Source: a virus. Taken from it: a DNA stretch of 44,752 nt. Positions 20,772-29,215 of the stretch are shown piece after piece. A program made the position numbers and the translations under genes. The DNA is taken from IMG/VR virus record IMGVR_UViG_3300050821_009885, positions 1 to 44,752 of that record. The stretch is one strand, 5' to 3'. Under the pieces are notes generated by a model. The model had not been told where the DNA came from, did no database searches, and worked only from the letters and a program-made list of their open reading frames with translations. Numbering within the stretch: the stretch's first letter is position 1; each line of letters opens with the position of its first letter.

Positions 20772-22118
20772 GTGCCCAGTGAGATCGAACGCCAGGGCGG
20801 ACAGCCGCCCCCTGGTCAACTGGGCACGGATGCGCCTCAGTTTCAAGCGGTCGATCCGCTCAAAAAGCCCAACGCGCAGGGCAGCGCGAAGATCGTCTAT
20901 CGCGATCTGCCGCTGGTCGACACGATCCATTCGTGGACGGTCGACGGCGTTCGCGGCGCACTTCACTCGCATGTTTTCGGCATCTTCTACCTGAGCGGGC
21001 AGCTCGCGGACTCGATCCTCGGAGACGATCGCGTTCAAGCCACCATCGGAAGCCGCATCTCGGGCTTGTTCGGTCGCGAGGTCATCTTCGAGCCTGCCGA
21101 CGATTCCGCGGCAGCCAAGGAAGTCTCCGACGCGTGGGTGAAGTGCTGGCCCAAGCTGGCCACTACGGCGGCCACCAACGAGATGCAGGCTTACACGATC
21201 CTCGAGGGCTTCGAGGCTGCACAGCTCGTTTGGGACACATCCGGCCCCATCTGGCAGCCGTACATGCGGCCGTGGCATCCGCGGTTCATTTACTACCACT
21301 GGGATTTGCGGCGCTACATCGCCATCAGCCAGCACGGGCAGATTGTGGTGGAGCCCGGCAACGGCAAGTGGGTCCTGCACGCTCCGTACGGCGCCTATCG
21401 TGGCTGGATTCGCGGAGCGATTCGAGCCTGCGCTGAGCCATGGCTGATGCGCCACTGGGCCATGCGCGACTGGGCTCGGTACAGCGAAAAGCATGGCATC
21501 CCGATCGTGAAGGCTCTTGTGCCTGCGGCAGCCGATCAGCCACAGAGAGACCTCTTCGAGGCGGCCATCTCCGCGCTCGGCACCGAGAGCACGATCATGC
21601 TCCCTCAGGGCGTCGACAAGCCCTACTCGTACGACATCGAATACGCCGAGCCTACCGATGATTCGTGGCAGTCGTTCCCGGGCCTCATCGACCGCTGCGA
21701 TATGAACATCGTGCTCAGTATCATGTTCCAGAACCTTACCACCGAGGTCAAAGGCGGGTCATTCGCAGCGACCAGCGCGCACATGGATATCCGCGAGGGG
21801 GGCATCCAGTTCGACAACGAGGCATGGGCCTACACGATGCGTGAGCAAGTGGCTCGCCCATTCGCTCAGTTCAACTTCGGCGACCCGGAGCTTGCGCCCA
21901 AGACGCGATGGGATGTGCCGAAGCTATCCGAGCACACGGCCGCTGCCGACCAGTTCCAGAAGTTCGGAACCGCGGTGGAGGTCATGGCGCGCGGGGGTAT
22001 CAAGTTCAAGGATGCCAACAAGGTTCGCGCGTTTGCCGCTGAACGGTTCGGGCTAAAAGACCTGCCGGACTTCACGATCGGCGATCCGGTCGCCAGCAGT
22101 GGAGGCATGGGCAAATGA
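20772..22118 (+). CDS. Portal protein, Mu gp29-like (DUF935 type)
   Basis: GTG start at 20772; 448 residues. The sequence WLMRHWAMRDWARYSEKHGIPIVKALVP (about 218-245) and the later LSIMFQNLTTEVKGGSFAATSAHMDIRE region match the DUF935 portals typified by Mu gp29. Twelve copies form the ring through which DNA enters and leaves the head and to which the tail docks. Length is slightly below Mu gp29 (about 510). No MuF domain or separate gp30-like gene follows. The stop overlaps the protease start. Confidence 0.85.
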   Translation: MPSEIERQGGQPPPGQLGTDAPQFQAVDPLKKPNAQGSAKIVYRDLPLVDTIHSWTVDGVRGALHSHVFGIFYLSGQLADSILGDDRVQATIGSRISGLFGREVIFEPADDSAAAKEVSDAWVKCWPKLATTAATNEMQAYTILEGFEAAQLVWDTSGPIWQPYMRPWHPRFIYYHWDLRRYIAISQHGQIVVEPGNGKWVLHAPYGAYRGWIRGAIRACAEPWLMRHWAMRDWARYSEKHGIPIVKALVPAAADQPQRDLFEAAISALGTESTIMLPQGVDKPYSYDIEYAEPTDDSWQSFPGLIDRCDMNIVLSIMFQNLTTEVKGGSFAATSAHMDIREGGIQFDNEAWAYTMREQVARPFAQFNFGDPELAPKTRWDVPKLSEHTAAADQFQKFGTAVEVMARGGIKFKDANKVRAFAAERFGLKDLPDFTIGDPVASSGGMGK

Positions 22119-23821
22119 CCGCACGACGCATTCTGCCGGGAGAACTGCTCGCCATCGATTCGGGCGCCATCCACCGCGGCGCGGATGGGTTCTTTTTCAT
22201 GCTCGGGCCGTCGGCCCCAAAAAGCGCACGACACGCGACCTACAGCGACGTGGCCATCGTGCACGTGCGCGGCTCGCTCGAGCATCACGAGACGATGGGG
22301 TGCGATAGCTACGAGTCGATCCTCTGCCGCGTGACCGACGCGATGACAGGCGCCGATTGCTGCGAGGAGGGCGCGGAGCCTGCCCCTCCGTCAGCCGTGA
22401 TCATGTGCATCGACTCCAAGGGAGGCGTGGTCGCGGGTCTAAATGAAACGGTCGCAGCCCTCCAGAAGGCGCGCAAGGAGACGGGCGTGCGCCTTGTGGC
22501 GTACGTCAACGAGCTGGCAGCGAGCGCCGCATTCGCCCTTACATGTGCGTGCGATGAGACTTACTGCCCTCCGTCGGCCATCCTGGGGAGCATCGGCACC
22601 ATTTCGACGATGATGTCGATTGCCGAGGCAGACGCCAAAGCGGGCCTGGACGTGCGGCTCATCACAAGCGGCGTACGCAAGGCAGACGGGCACCCGCACG
22701 CTCCCATCTCGGATGCTGCCGAGGAGGCGGAGCGCGAGCGTGTCGACATGGCTGCTGCTGCGTTTTTCAAGCTCGCGAGCAAGGCGCGCGGAGTCTCGGC
22801 AGAAAAGCTCGAAGGCTATCAGGCAGCGCTCTTCGTGGGGCCGCAAGCCGTCAAGGCGGGTCTGGCCGATGACGTCCTGTCCCTGGACGATCTGGCCCTT
22901 GCTCTCAGCTCAAATGCCGCCCCCCGTGGGATGTCGGCCAAGGGGAACGAAACGGATAGGCGTGCCATGTTGGCACGGAATGGCACAGCCGCTCTTGACA
23001 ACTGTGCCACTCTCAAGTCAACCTTAGTCACCCATGAGGCAGGCATGAACGCCAAGCTCGAAGCGCTGATCAAGAAAACGCAGGCCAAGATCGAGCTTGT
23101 CAGCGATCCCCTCAAGAAGGCTCGATTAGCGGCCGATCTGGCAGCCTACCAGCTCACGGCCATGCGCGCCGAATCCGACTCGGACGATGATTCCGATGAG
23201 GATGACGACGACGAGGACGATAGCAAGGCCAAGAAGGCTGCCGCCGCTGCCGAGAAGGCGAAGCGAGCGGCCGAAGCGGGCAAGCACAAGGCGCGCGCGG
23301 CCGAGTTCCGCAAGAAGGCGGCGGAAGCCGACGAGGAAGCCAAGAAGGCCGAAGCCGAGGATGACGAGGAGGCCGAGGAATCGGCTCACTCTCCGGCTTT
23401 GGGCGCCGCGCTTCCTGAGGGGGCGATGGCAGCTCTGACCTCGGAGGCCGGAAAGGCCAGCGAGGCCATCGCGCGCATCGCAGCCCTCGAAGAGCAGATC
23501 GCGGACGGCAAGCGCAAGGCGACCATCGAGGAAGCTTTCGCGTCCAAGCGCATCACGCCGGCTGAGCGCAAAACGCTCTTGGGCAAGTCGCTCGCCTTCG
23601 TGACGGACTTCCTGTCGATGCGGCCGAAGGCCATCGTGCAGACGGAGGAGACCGATCAGGTCCCGCCGCTGTCCGAGGGAGCCTTCCCCAACGATATGAA
23701 GGCCATCATCGAGAAGGGCCTTGCGGACGCGAAGTCCGCAGGGCTGAAGGGCGTCACGGCGGAAAAGCTCGAAGCCGAGTACCGCAAGAACGGCATCGCA
23801 GGAAAGGCGAAGGTGGTCTGA
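22115..23821 (+). CDS. S49 (SppA-like) prohead protease with C-terminal scaffold region
   Basis: 568 residues. The N-terminal domain is an S49 serine protease: VIMCIDSKGGVVAG, NELAASAAFALTCACD with nucleophile Ser137, GSIGTISTMMS, and SGVRKADGHPHAP with general base Lys189. From about 311 the protein becomes highly charged, with an Asp/Glu tract (356-372), Lys/Ala/Glu coiled coil (373-425) and a helical end, as in scaffolding proteins. The protease matures the prohead and removes the scaffold. An internal start gives the scaffold alone (23045-23821), the arrangement of lambda C/Nu3. Confidence 0.85.
   Translation: MTARRILPGELLAIDSGAIHRGADGFFFMLGPSAPKSARHATYSDVAIVHVRGSLEHHETMGCDSYESILCRVTDAMTGADCCEEGAEPAPPSAVIMCIDSKGGVVAGLNETVAALQKARKETGVRLVAYVNELAASAAFALTCACDETYCPPSAILGSIGTISTMMSIAEADAKAGLDVRLITSGVRKADGHPHAPISDAAEEAERERVDMAAAAFFKLASKARGVSAEKLEGYQAALFVGPQAVKAGLADDVLSLDDLALALSSNAAPRGMSAKGNETDRRAMLARNGTAALDNCATLKSTLVTHEAGMNAKLEALIKKTQAKIELVSDPLKKARLAADLAAYQLTAMRAESDSDDDSDEDDDDEDDSKAKKAAAAAEKAKRAAEAGKHKARAAEFRKKAAEADEEAKKAEAEDDEEAEESAHSPALGAALPEGAMAALTSEAGKASEAIARIAALEEQIADGKRKATIEEAFASKRITPAERKTLLGKSLAFVTDFLSMRPKAIVQTEETDQVPPLSEGAFPNDMKAIIEKGLADAKSAGLKGVTAEKLEAEYRKNGIAGKAKVV
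23045..23821 (+). CDS. Nested scaffolding protein from internal start
   Basis: In frame with the protease gene, ATG at 23045 (Met311) is preceded by GAGG with a 5-base gap. Translation from it gives a 258-residue acidic and coiled-coil protein without the protease domain. Lambda Nu3 and related phages make their scaffold this way from within the protease gene. The internal start is inferred from the ribosome site and the domain border. Confidence 0.6.
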   Translation: MNAKLEALIKKTQAKIELVSDPLKKARLAADLAAYQLTAMRAESDSDDDSDEDDDDEDDSKAKKAAAAAEKAKRAAEAGKHKARAAEFRKKAAEADEEAKKAEAEDDEEAEESAHSPALGAALPEGAMAALTSEAGKASEAIARIAALEEQIADGKRKATIEEAFASKRITPAERKTLLGKSLAFVTDFLSMRPKAIVQTEETDQVPPLSEGAFPNDMKAIIEKGLADAKSAGLKGVTAEKLEAEYRKNGIAGKAKVV

Positions 23822-23822
23822 G

Positions 23823-24314
23823 ATGGCTGCTCTCACGGGTGACATTCACTACGAGCGATACGGGACGGGGGACACTCAGTCTCCGCTCGTTCAGCCTCTC
23901 GGAGGCAGCGTCACGGTCTACCGCGGCTCCATCGCGCTGACTGACTCGACGGGCAACGTCAAAAACGCCTCGGCCCCACTGTCCACGGACACGTGCTGGG
24001 GCATCATCGGCGGGTACGGGCCCGGGGTGGCCGACACCGCGCCGGGAGTCATCAACACCAGCTCCGTCGCCAGTGCGGTGACCGCGATGATCTACCAGGG
24101 GACGTTCTTCCTGGCATCGGGCACCGGGTCCGATCAGCTCTCGCAGAGTACGGTGGGCAAGACAGTGTACGTCATCAACGAGTACACGGTCGGTCAGACG
24201 AGCGGTGGCGGCAACCGGCCGAGCGCAGGCGTGCACATCGCGGTCTCTGGAGAGACGCGCGTTCAGGCGCCGGGGAGCTTCGCGATCAAACTCGGCAACA
24301 CGCAGGCAGGCTGA
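23823..24314 (+). CDS. Probable head decoration protein (163 aa)
   Basis: Sits between scaffold and major capsid genes. Beta-rich and Gly/Ser/Thr-rich (GGSVTVYRGSIALTDSTGNVKNAS...TFFLASGTGSDQLSQSTVGKTVYVINEYTV), as expected for a capsid-stabilising decoration protein. The ATG lies 1 base after the protease stop. Family not firmly recognised; the call rests on position and composition. Confidence 0.55.
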   Translation: MAALTGDIHYERYGTGDTQSPLVQPLGGSVTVYRGSIALTDSTGNVKNASAPLSTDTCWGIIGGYGPGVADTAPGVINTSSVASAVTAMIYQGTFFLASGTGSDQLSQSTVGKTVYVINEYTVGQTSGGGNRPSAGVHIAVSGETRVQAPGSFAIKLGNTQAG

Positions 24315-24317
24315 CAG

Positions 24318-25349
24318 ATGGCTACCACGCCCACCAATTTCAGCATCTTCGTCTCGAACGCCAACACGTACATCGGCGAAGTGTACGAGGAAACGAATGC
24401 CGACATCGGCATCCTGTACGAAGAGTTCATGACGACGATGCCCTCCTCGTCGTCTCAGAACATCTACGCCTGGACGCAGATGATCCCCAAGCCGCGCCTC
24501 TGGGCGGGACCCCGCGTGGTGGTCGAGCCCTCGGCTCTCACGTACACGCTGGTCAACCGGCCCTGGGAGCTCACGGTCGGCATCGACCGCTTCATGCTCG
24601 ATGACGACCAGTTTGGCGTCTACTACCGGATGCTCATCGACCAGGCGCGCCAGCTCCGCCGTTTGCCGGACTACTGGGGCCGTGACCTTCTCGAGGCCAC
24701 CGGGGTTTACGCCTCTGGCCAGCCGGGTTCTCCCCAGAACGGCCTGGATGGCACCCCGTTCTTCGGAACGGCGCACGTGGTCGACCCGTACAACCCGAAT
24801 ACCACGACCTACTGCAACGACTTCACCGGCGGTGGCCAATCGATTGCCGGCGGAGTACCGGGTGGCTCGGGTAGCAACATCACGGTCGGCGGCACGTTTG
24901 GCGTGACGGCGTTCGCGACACTCTACGAGTACATGCTCCGAGAGCTTGGCGAAGACCTGGAGCCGCTGGGCGTTGTCCCGAATAAGCTCATGGTCCCGGT
25001 CACGCTCAAGACCGAAGCGGAGCTCGTGCTCAAAAGCTCGTTCTTCGCGCCTCCGGCGTTTGCGACCATCAACAATCAGGTGGGTGCGGCAGACAATCCC
25101 TTCCTGCGCTTCGGTGTGCAGCTCATGGTCAACCCGTACCTGACCAGCGGCACCAAGTGGTACCTGATGGACACGCAGCGGACGATCAAGCCGATGATCT
25201 GGCAGCTCCGCGAGGCGTCCACCATCATCCCGCGCGTTAACATGCAGGATCCTGTCTCGTTCGACACGCACCGCTACCTCTGGGGTGGTGAGGGGCGCGG
25301 CACTCCGGGCTGGGGTTACTCGTTCCTGATGAGCCGCAGCGGGTCGTGA
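24318..25349 (+). CDS. Major capsid protein, Mu gpT-like
   Basis: 343 residues. The run MTTMPSSSSQNIYAWTQMIPKPRLWAGPRVV...LTYTLVNRPWELTVGIDRFMLDDDQFGVYYRML is characteristic of the Mu major head subunit gpT family, including VNR.WE.TV.IDR...DDD..G.Y. A later LDGTPFFGTAHVV segment also fits. Hundreds of copies form the icosahedral shell in the HK97 fold. Length is close to Mu gpT (about 305). Preceded by the decoration gene and followed by a gp36-like gene, as in Mu-type heads. Confidence 0.85.
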   Translation: MATTPTNFSIFVSNANTYIGEVYEETNADIGILYEEFMTTMPSSSSQNIYAWTQMIPKPRLWAGPRVVVEPSALTYTLVNRPWELTVGIDRFMLDDDQFGVYYRMLIDQARQLRRLPDYWGRDLLEATGVYASGQPGSPQNGLDGTPFFGTAHVVDPYNPNTTTYCNDFTGGGQSIAGGVPGGSGSNITVGGTFGVTAFATLYEYMLRELGEDLEPLGVVPNKLMVPVTLKTEAELVLKSSFFAPPAFATINNQVGAADNPFLRFGVQLMVNPYLTSGTKWYLMDTQRTIKPMIWQLREASTIIPRVNMQDPVSFDTHRYLWGGEGRGTPGWGYSFLMSRSGS

Positions 25350-25350
25350 T

Positions 25351-25776
25351 GTGGGTACGCTGTACGTCACCCCTGCGCAACTGACGACGTACGGCGTCAA
25401 CCCGTTCGCTCTTCAGAAGGTATCGCAGGACGAGCAGACGGCAGCGTGTGTGGCGTGCAGCGCCAAGGCCGACGACTACATGAACAGTCGGTACAAGCTG
25501 CCGCTTCTGAGCTGGCCACCGAGCATCACGATGGCTGTCGCTCACATGGCGATCTGGGTCGTTCTGAGCAACCGTGGACGCAATCCAGAGGCCGGGTACG
25601 ACGACGAAATCAGCATGCGATACCGCGAGGCCATCGCCTACTTCGAAGGCATCCAGCAGCAGCGAATCAACCCGGCAGGCATCGTGGACAGCGGGACCAG
25701 CAACCCCCCTAGCTTTCCGTTTCCCAAGGTTACGACCGGCCCCACGCGCGGCTGGACCCGCGCAGGAAGGTGGTAG
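25351..25776 (+). CDS. Head-tail connector, Mu gp36-like (DUF1320 type)
   Basis: GTG start at 25351; 141 residues. MGTLYVTPAQLTTYG...QDEQTAACVACSAKADDYMNSRYKLPLLSWPPSITMAVAHMAIWVVL matches the DUF1320/gp36 adaptor pattern of an all-helical protein with YxxSRY and a following helix, docking onto the portal ring. Directly follows the capsid gene as in Mu. The C-terminal 30 residues are Pro/Gly-rich and variable. Confidence 0.72.
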   Translation: MGTLYVTPAQLTTYGVNPFALQKVSQDEQTAACVACSAKADDYMNSRYKLPLLSWPPSITMAVAHMAIWVVLSNRGRNPEAGYDDEISMRYREAIAYFEGIQQQRINPAGIVDSGTSNPPSFPFPKVTTGPTRGWTRAGRW

Positions 25777-25779
25777 GCC

Positions 25780-26052
25780 GTGGCGGACATTCGCAGCATC
25801 GTCTTTGAGTCTGTCAGGCTCGCTACCTTGAGCGACGCGACCAACGATCCGGCTGGACCGTTCGCAGGCTTCTACTGCAACACGGCCGGGAACATCTACT
25901 ACCAGACGATCCAGAACGATACGGCGTGGGTCAACGCTCTCGCTGGGGTCATCTATCCGATCGCTGTCCTTCGCGTCCGCAACACGTCCACCACCGCGAG
26001 CACGATCTACGGCGTGCTGGCTCAGCCATACCGCACAAGGCCCAGCACATGA
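25780..26052 (+). CDS. Small structural protein (90 aa)
   Basis: GTG start at 25780. Beta-rich product with IYYQTIQNDTAWVNALAGVIYPIAVLRVRNTSTTASTIYGVLAQPYR. It lies within the head-to-tail joining genes and may be a connector or a spike-base-type protein. No firm family. The stop overlaps the next ATG. Confidence 0.5.
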   Translation: MADIRSIVFESVRLATLSDATNDPAGPFAGFYCNTAGNIYYQTIQNDTAWVNALAGVIYPIAVLRVRNTSTTASTIYGVLAQPYRTRPST

Positions 26053-26495
26053 GGCGCGGCGGAGCCAACCTCGCCATCGCGGAACTCGGGCGCCTGGTAC
26101 AGACCATCCAGCGTCTCAGCGAAGTCCCGCGCAAGATGGCCGTGATCGCGGCTCCGAAACTATCCGCGCTCCTGCAGGACCAGTTCGATCGCGGGGCAGA
26201 CCCGTACGGGCGCGCGTGGGCACCGCTGAAGCCATCCACCATCGCCAAGGGTCGTCGTCCGCCGCCACTGACCGATACGCGCAAGCTGCGCGAGAAGACC
26301 GTTGTAAAGGTGGCGCAGTACGGCCTGCGGATGATCGTCGGCATGCCCTACGGGTTCTTCCACCAGGTGGGCTTCAAGGTGAGCAAGACCCGCGTTCCGC
26401 CTCGTCGCATCCTGCCGCAGTACGGCTTGCCAGCTTCGTGGAAACGCGTGCTCGACGAATCCGCGCGCCAGGCCGCGAGAGAGGCACTGTACTGA
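26049..26495 (+). CDS. Virion morphogenesis protein, gpG-like tail completion type
   Basis: Read from MRRGGANLAIAELGRL at 26049, 148 residues. RLSEVPRKMAVIAAPKLSALLQDQFDRGADPYGRAWAPLKPSTIAKG...LTDTRKLREKTVVKV and the FFHQVGFK...PPRRILP end match the phage virion morphogenesis (Mu gpG-like) family: an N-terminal helix, the [DG]P.G..W..L motif, L.DTG.L-type motif and P.R..LP near the C-terminus. It acts in head-tail joining or tail completion. Confidence 0.78.
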   Translation: MRRGGANLAIAELGRLVQTIQRLSEVPRKMAVIAAPKLSALLQDQFDRGADPYGRAWAPLKPSTIAKGRRPPPLTDTRKLREKTVVKVAQYGLRMIVGMPYGFFHQVGFKVSKTRVPPRRILPQYGLPASWKRVLDESARQAAREALY

Positions 26496-26779
26496 TGGGC
26501 ATTGTCGATCTCTCCGTCCGCATGCGACCCGTATCGCACGTTGGCCTTGGGCACTACGGGTCACCCGCGATTCGGCTGCAGCCGATCAAGCCCGGCAGCA
26601 TCCCGGACATTCCGGTTTCGCACACGTGGGTGTGGGCCATCGTGCAGCTCCGTGCGGGAGAGCCGGATGCCCTGCTTGTGGGTGGGTCCGCCGATTCGCA
26701 GACGGCCGCAACAGACCAGGCGCGCGATGCGTTCAAGCGCTTCGAGCTTCGTTGGGCTGAGAGTTCCGGGAGGGCCTGA
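26495..26779 (+). CDS. Hypothetical head-tail protein (94 aa)
   Basis: ATG at 26495 shares one base with the preceding stop. The product has beta strands (HTWVWAIVQLRAGEPDALLVGGSADS) and a C-terminal helix (TAATDQARDAFKRFELRW). Unknown, but in the middle of coupled virion genes. The stop overlaps the next ATG by one base. Confidence 0.5.
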   Translation: MGIVDLSVRMRPVSHVGLGHYGSPAIRLQPIKPGSIPDIPVSHTWVWAIVQLRAGEPDALLVGGSADSQTAATDQARDAFKRFELRWAESSGRA

Positions 26780-27207
26780 TGGCAAGCGGCAAGCACGAGT
26801 ACCTCTCGCAGACCCAGCTCAATTTCATCTTCAACGGCGGTACGTGGTCTGCTCCCGGAACGCTTTACATCGCGCTGCTGACTGTCGAGGCATCCGTCTC
26901 TTCCAAGGGTACCGAGGCGACGGGCAGTGGGTACGCTCGCATCACGACCACGAGCAACACGACCAACTGGCCCACCATCAGCGGTAGCACCACCACGATC
27001 ACCAACAATGTGGCGCAGTCGTTCGCAACCGCCACAGGCACATGGTCATCCGGCTCCAACATGGTGGGAGCGGGCATCTTCGACTCGCTCACCAGCGGCG
27101 GCAGCAACAACCTGTACTACTGGGGCGACCTGACCGTGGCCAAGCCGGTCATAAACGGCGATACCGCGAGCTTTGCGATCGGGGCCATCACGGTCCAGGA
27201 GCTCTAA
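26779..27207 (+). CDS. Structural beta-rich protein (142 aa)
   Basis: Begins MASGKHEYLSQTQLNFIFNGGTW, then YIALLTVEASVSSKGTEATGSGYARITTT, NWPTISG and a C-terminal GAGIFDSLTSGGSNNLYYWGDLTVAKPV. This resembles small phage tail-fibre or virion surface proteins with the tTGxGYaR-type motif found in many tailed phages. Precise role unknown. Confidence 0.6.
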   Translation: MASGKHEYLSQTQLNFIFNGGTWSAPGTLYIALLTVEASVSSKGTEATGSGYARITTTSNTTNWPTISGSTTTITNNVAQSFATATGTWSSGSNMVGAGIFDSLTSGGSNNLYYWGDLTVAKPVINGDTASFAIGAITVQEL

Positions 27208-27210
27208 CCC

Positions 27211-27705
27211 GTGGCGACTGTTAAGCCGGCGTACGCGGGCTCTACCAGCACCATCTCCGTCACGCTGGCATCGCTGGCCAACTCAACAACGCTATCCACT
27301 GGCTACCGGCAGTCGGCCGCTGTCGACAACTCGACGAACCTGTATCTAGACGCGCTGGTCACTGGCAAGTTCACCACGGCATCCGGCGCGGGCGCCACGG
27401 GGTACGTCGGCGTATTTCTCTACGCGTGGGATGGGACTCAGTATACCAACAACGCGACCGGCTCGGACGCTGCGTACACGGCGGACGCGACGGCGAACCT
27501 CTTGCCCATCTGCCCGCCCATTGCGGCTAACGTGGCTTCGTCGTCTTTCTACCTGCCGCCCACATACGTTGCTGCCGGAGCGGGCTTGCCGTTCCTTCCC
27601 CAGAAGTGGGGACTCATCATACAAAACGTGAGCGGCGCAACATTTTCCTCGGTGGCCGGCAGTCATTTGCTCGAGTACCAGGGTGTTAATGCCACGGTAG
27701 CGTGA
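27211..27705 (+). CDS. Structural beta-rich protein (164 aa)
   Basis: GTG start at 27211. Almost entirely Ser/Thr/Ala/Gly beta sequence with no charged helices (TSTISVTLASLANSTTLSTGYRQS...GYVGVFLYAWDGTQYTNNATG). Low charge and repeated aromatic strands suggest a virion surface or fibre part. It precedes the lectin/repeat protein and may act with it. Not recognised. Confidence 0.5.
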   Translation: MATVKPAYAGSTSTISVTLASLANSTTLSTGYRQSAAVDNSTNLYLDALVTGKFTTASGAGATGYVGVFLYAWDGTQYTNNATGSDAAYTADATANLLPICPPIAANVASSSFYLPPTYVAAGAGLPFLPQKWGLIIQNVSGATFSSVAGSHLLEYQGVNATVA

Positions 27706-27709
27706 CGGC

Positions 27710-29215
27710 ATGCGCCAGTTCTACGGTCATCGGCTCAAGCCGTTCTATGGCGTTAGCTTCACGACGACAGCAACGAAGATCTCGCTCGCGAGCCCCGTCT
27801 CGCCTACGAGCTTCACTGCGTGCCTCTGGGTCTACCCGACTACGCTGAGCAGCAGCAAGGCGCTGTTTTCGATCGACGATGGCACAACCCATCAGGTGTC
27901 CATTGCCACCGGTACCAGCCCAGCCGTTATGGTGGGTGTGGACTCAGGGGCTCACGATAGCGGAACGCTACTCAACCTCACGGCCAACGTGTGGTCATTC
28001 CTCGCGGTCACTAGTAGCAGCTCGGGACTCGTGGGCTACGGTAAGGCAACTCCGCAGAGCGCGATGGTCAACGTGTCCCTGGCGTTCGCCACGGGCGCTA
28101 CCACCGGAACGACCGTGTACATCAACGGAGACGGGCTTGGCGATACGGGCATCATCGCGGAGTACGCTGGGTTCAAGCTCTGGCCCTTCGTGATGAGCCA
28201 GTCGCAAATCGTGCAGGAGGCTACGCAACTTGCGCCCGTCACGGGCGGATGGTCGTACGTGCCGATTCGCCGACTGGCTACGGTTTCGCAGGACGAGAAG
28301 TCCTCCGCGCTCTGGACTCAAGCAGGAACGTTCGCGGTGGGCCTCCCGACCAAGCCCGCTCCAGTTCCCGAGGAACGCACAATCCGCGGGCGTTCGTGGC
28401 TGTATGTCAACACCTCTGGCAACACGAACGCTTTCGCGGTCGCCATCTCGGCAGCGGCTACCGCAACTGACGCGATCATCGTGGCGCGCGGACTGGCCGA
28501 TGCCGTTGTGGGCCAAGCTACGCTCGCCGATACGCTCAAGGTGGCCAGACCTATGACGGACGCCATCGCGGGCGCCGCCACGATGTTGGACGCGATGGGC
28601 GTAGCGCGGCACATAGTCGACGCCGTGTCCGGGCAAGCGAGCGTCACCGACGCGGTGAACGTCGCCAGGCACATAGTGGATGCCACGGTAGGCCAAGCTA
28701 CGGTGACGGATGCCGCCAAGGTAGCTCGAGCGATGGCCGATACCATCGGCGGCCATGCGTCGGCCGCGTTCGCGGAGGCAGTGGCCCGGCACATGGCCGA
28801 TGCTATCGCTGGCCAAGCGTCGGTTACCGACGCGCTGTCCGTTAATCGCGCCTTGTCCGAGGTCATCGCCGGACAAGCCATCGCCATTTTCAACAACTCC
28901 GGCGGCTCTACCGTCGCTTTCGTGGTCAGCATCGGTGGCCACGTGACCCTGGTCGACGCACTGAGCATGGCGCGCGCCATGGCCGAAGCGATCCACGGCG
29001 CTGCGACCATGTCCGATGCCTTGAGTCTCGCTCGGGGCATGGGGCTCGTTGTCGATGGGGCTTCGAGCCTGAGTGCGCAAATCGCCATAGCGCGCACATT
29101 CGGGCTACCCATCTCCGCCCATGCCATCGTATCGGCTACACTTCCCAGCAGTGGCGGCGGGCTGCCCTGGCCCTTCCCCTTCCCCATGCCCGTACCCCCG
29201 AGGTTTGGACCTTGA
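27710..29215 (+). CDS. LamG-like domain fused to 20-residue repeats (501 aa)
   Basis: Residues 15-175 form a concanavalin/LamG-like domain (FTACLWVYPTTLSSSKALFSIDDGTTHQVSI...GFKLWPFVMSQSQIV). After a linker, about ten 20-residue repeats run from 253 to 477, with VAR recurring every 20 residues (258, 278, 298, 318, 338, 358), DA at the unit start and GQA in the middle. A break of about 22 residues near 391-412 interrupts them. The C-terminus is Pro/Phe-rich (LPWPFPFPMPVPP). Likely a virion surface protein binding glycans, with the repeats as a spacer or fibre. I know no family with this pairing. Confidence 0.6.
   Translation: MRQFYGHRLKPFYGVSFTTTATKISLASPVSPTSFTACLWVYPTTLSSSKALFSIDDGTTHQVSIATGTSPAVMVGVDSGAHDSGTLLNLTANVWSFLAVTSSSSGLVGYGKATPQSAMVNVSLAFATGATTGTTVYINGDGLGDTGIIAEYAGFKLWPFVMSQSQIVQEATQLAPVTGGWSYVPIRRLATVSQDEKSSALWTQAGTFAVGLPTKPAPVPEERTIRGRSWLYVNTSGNTNAFAVAISAAATATDAIIVARGLADAVVGQATLADTLKVARPMTDAIAGAATMLDAMGVARHIVDAVSGQASVTDAVNVARHIVDATVGQATVTDAAKVARAMADTIGGHASAAFAEAVARHMADAIAGQASVTDALSVNRALSEVIAGQAIAIFNNSGGSTVAFVVSIGGHVTLVDALSMARAMAEAIHGAATMSDALSLARGMGLVVDGASSLSAQIAIARTFGLPISAHAIVSATLPSSGGGLPWPFPFPMPVPPRFGP
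28466..29140 (+). repeat. 60-bp tandem repeat units coding for a 20-residue motif
   Basis: Protein-level consensus is DAxxVARxxxDAIxGQAS with period 20. Units 1-7 are nearly regular, then after a break of about 22 residues the same period resumes (ARAMAEAIHGAATMSDALSL). DNA identity between units is only partial, so the array is old or under selection at the protein level. Confidence 0.85.

Noticed and set aside
23754-25400. Long minus-strand open frame opposite the decoration and capsid genes
   Set aside because: Arg/His/Val/Asp-rich shadow of clear plus-strand head genes; no start signal or recognisable domain.
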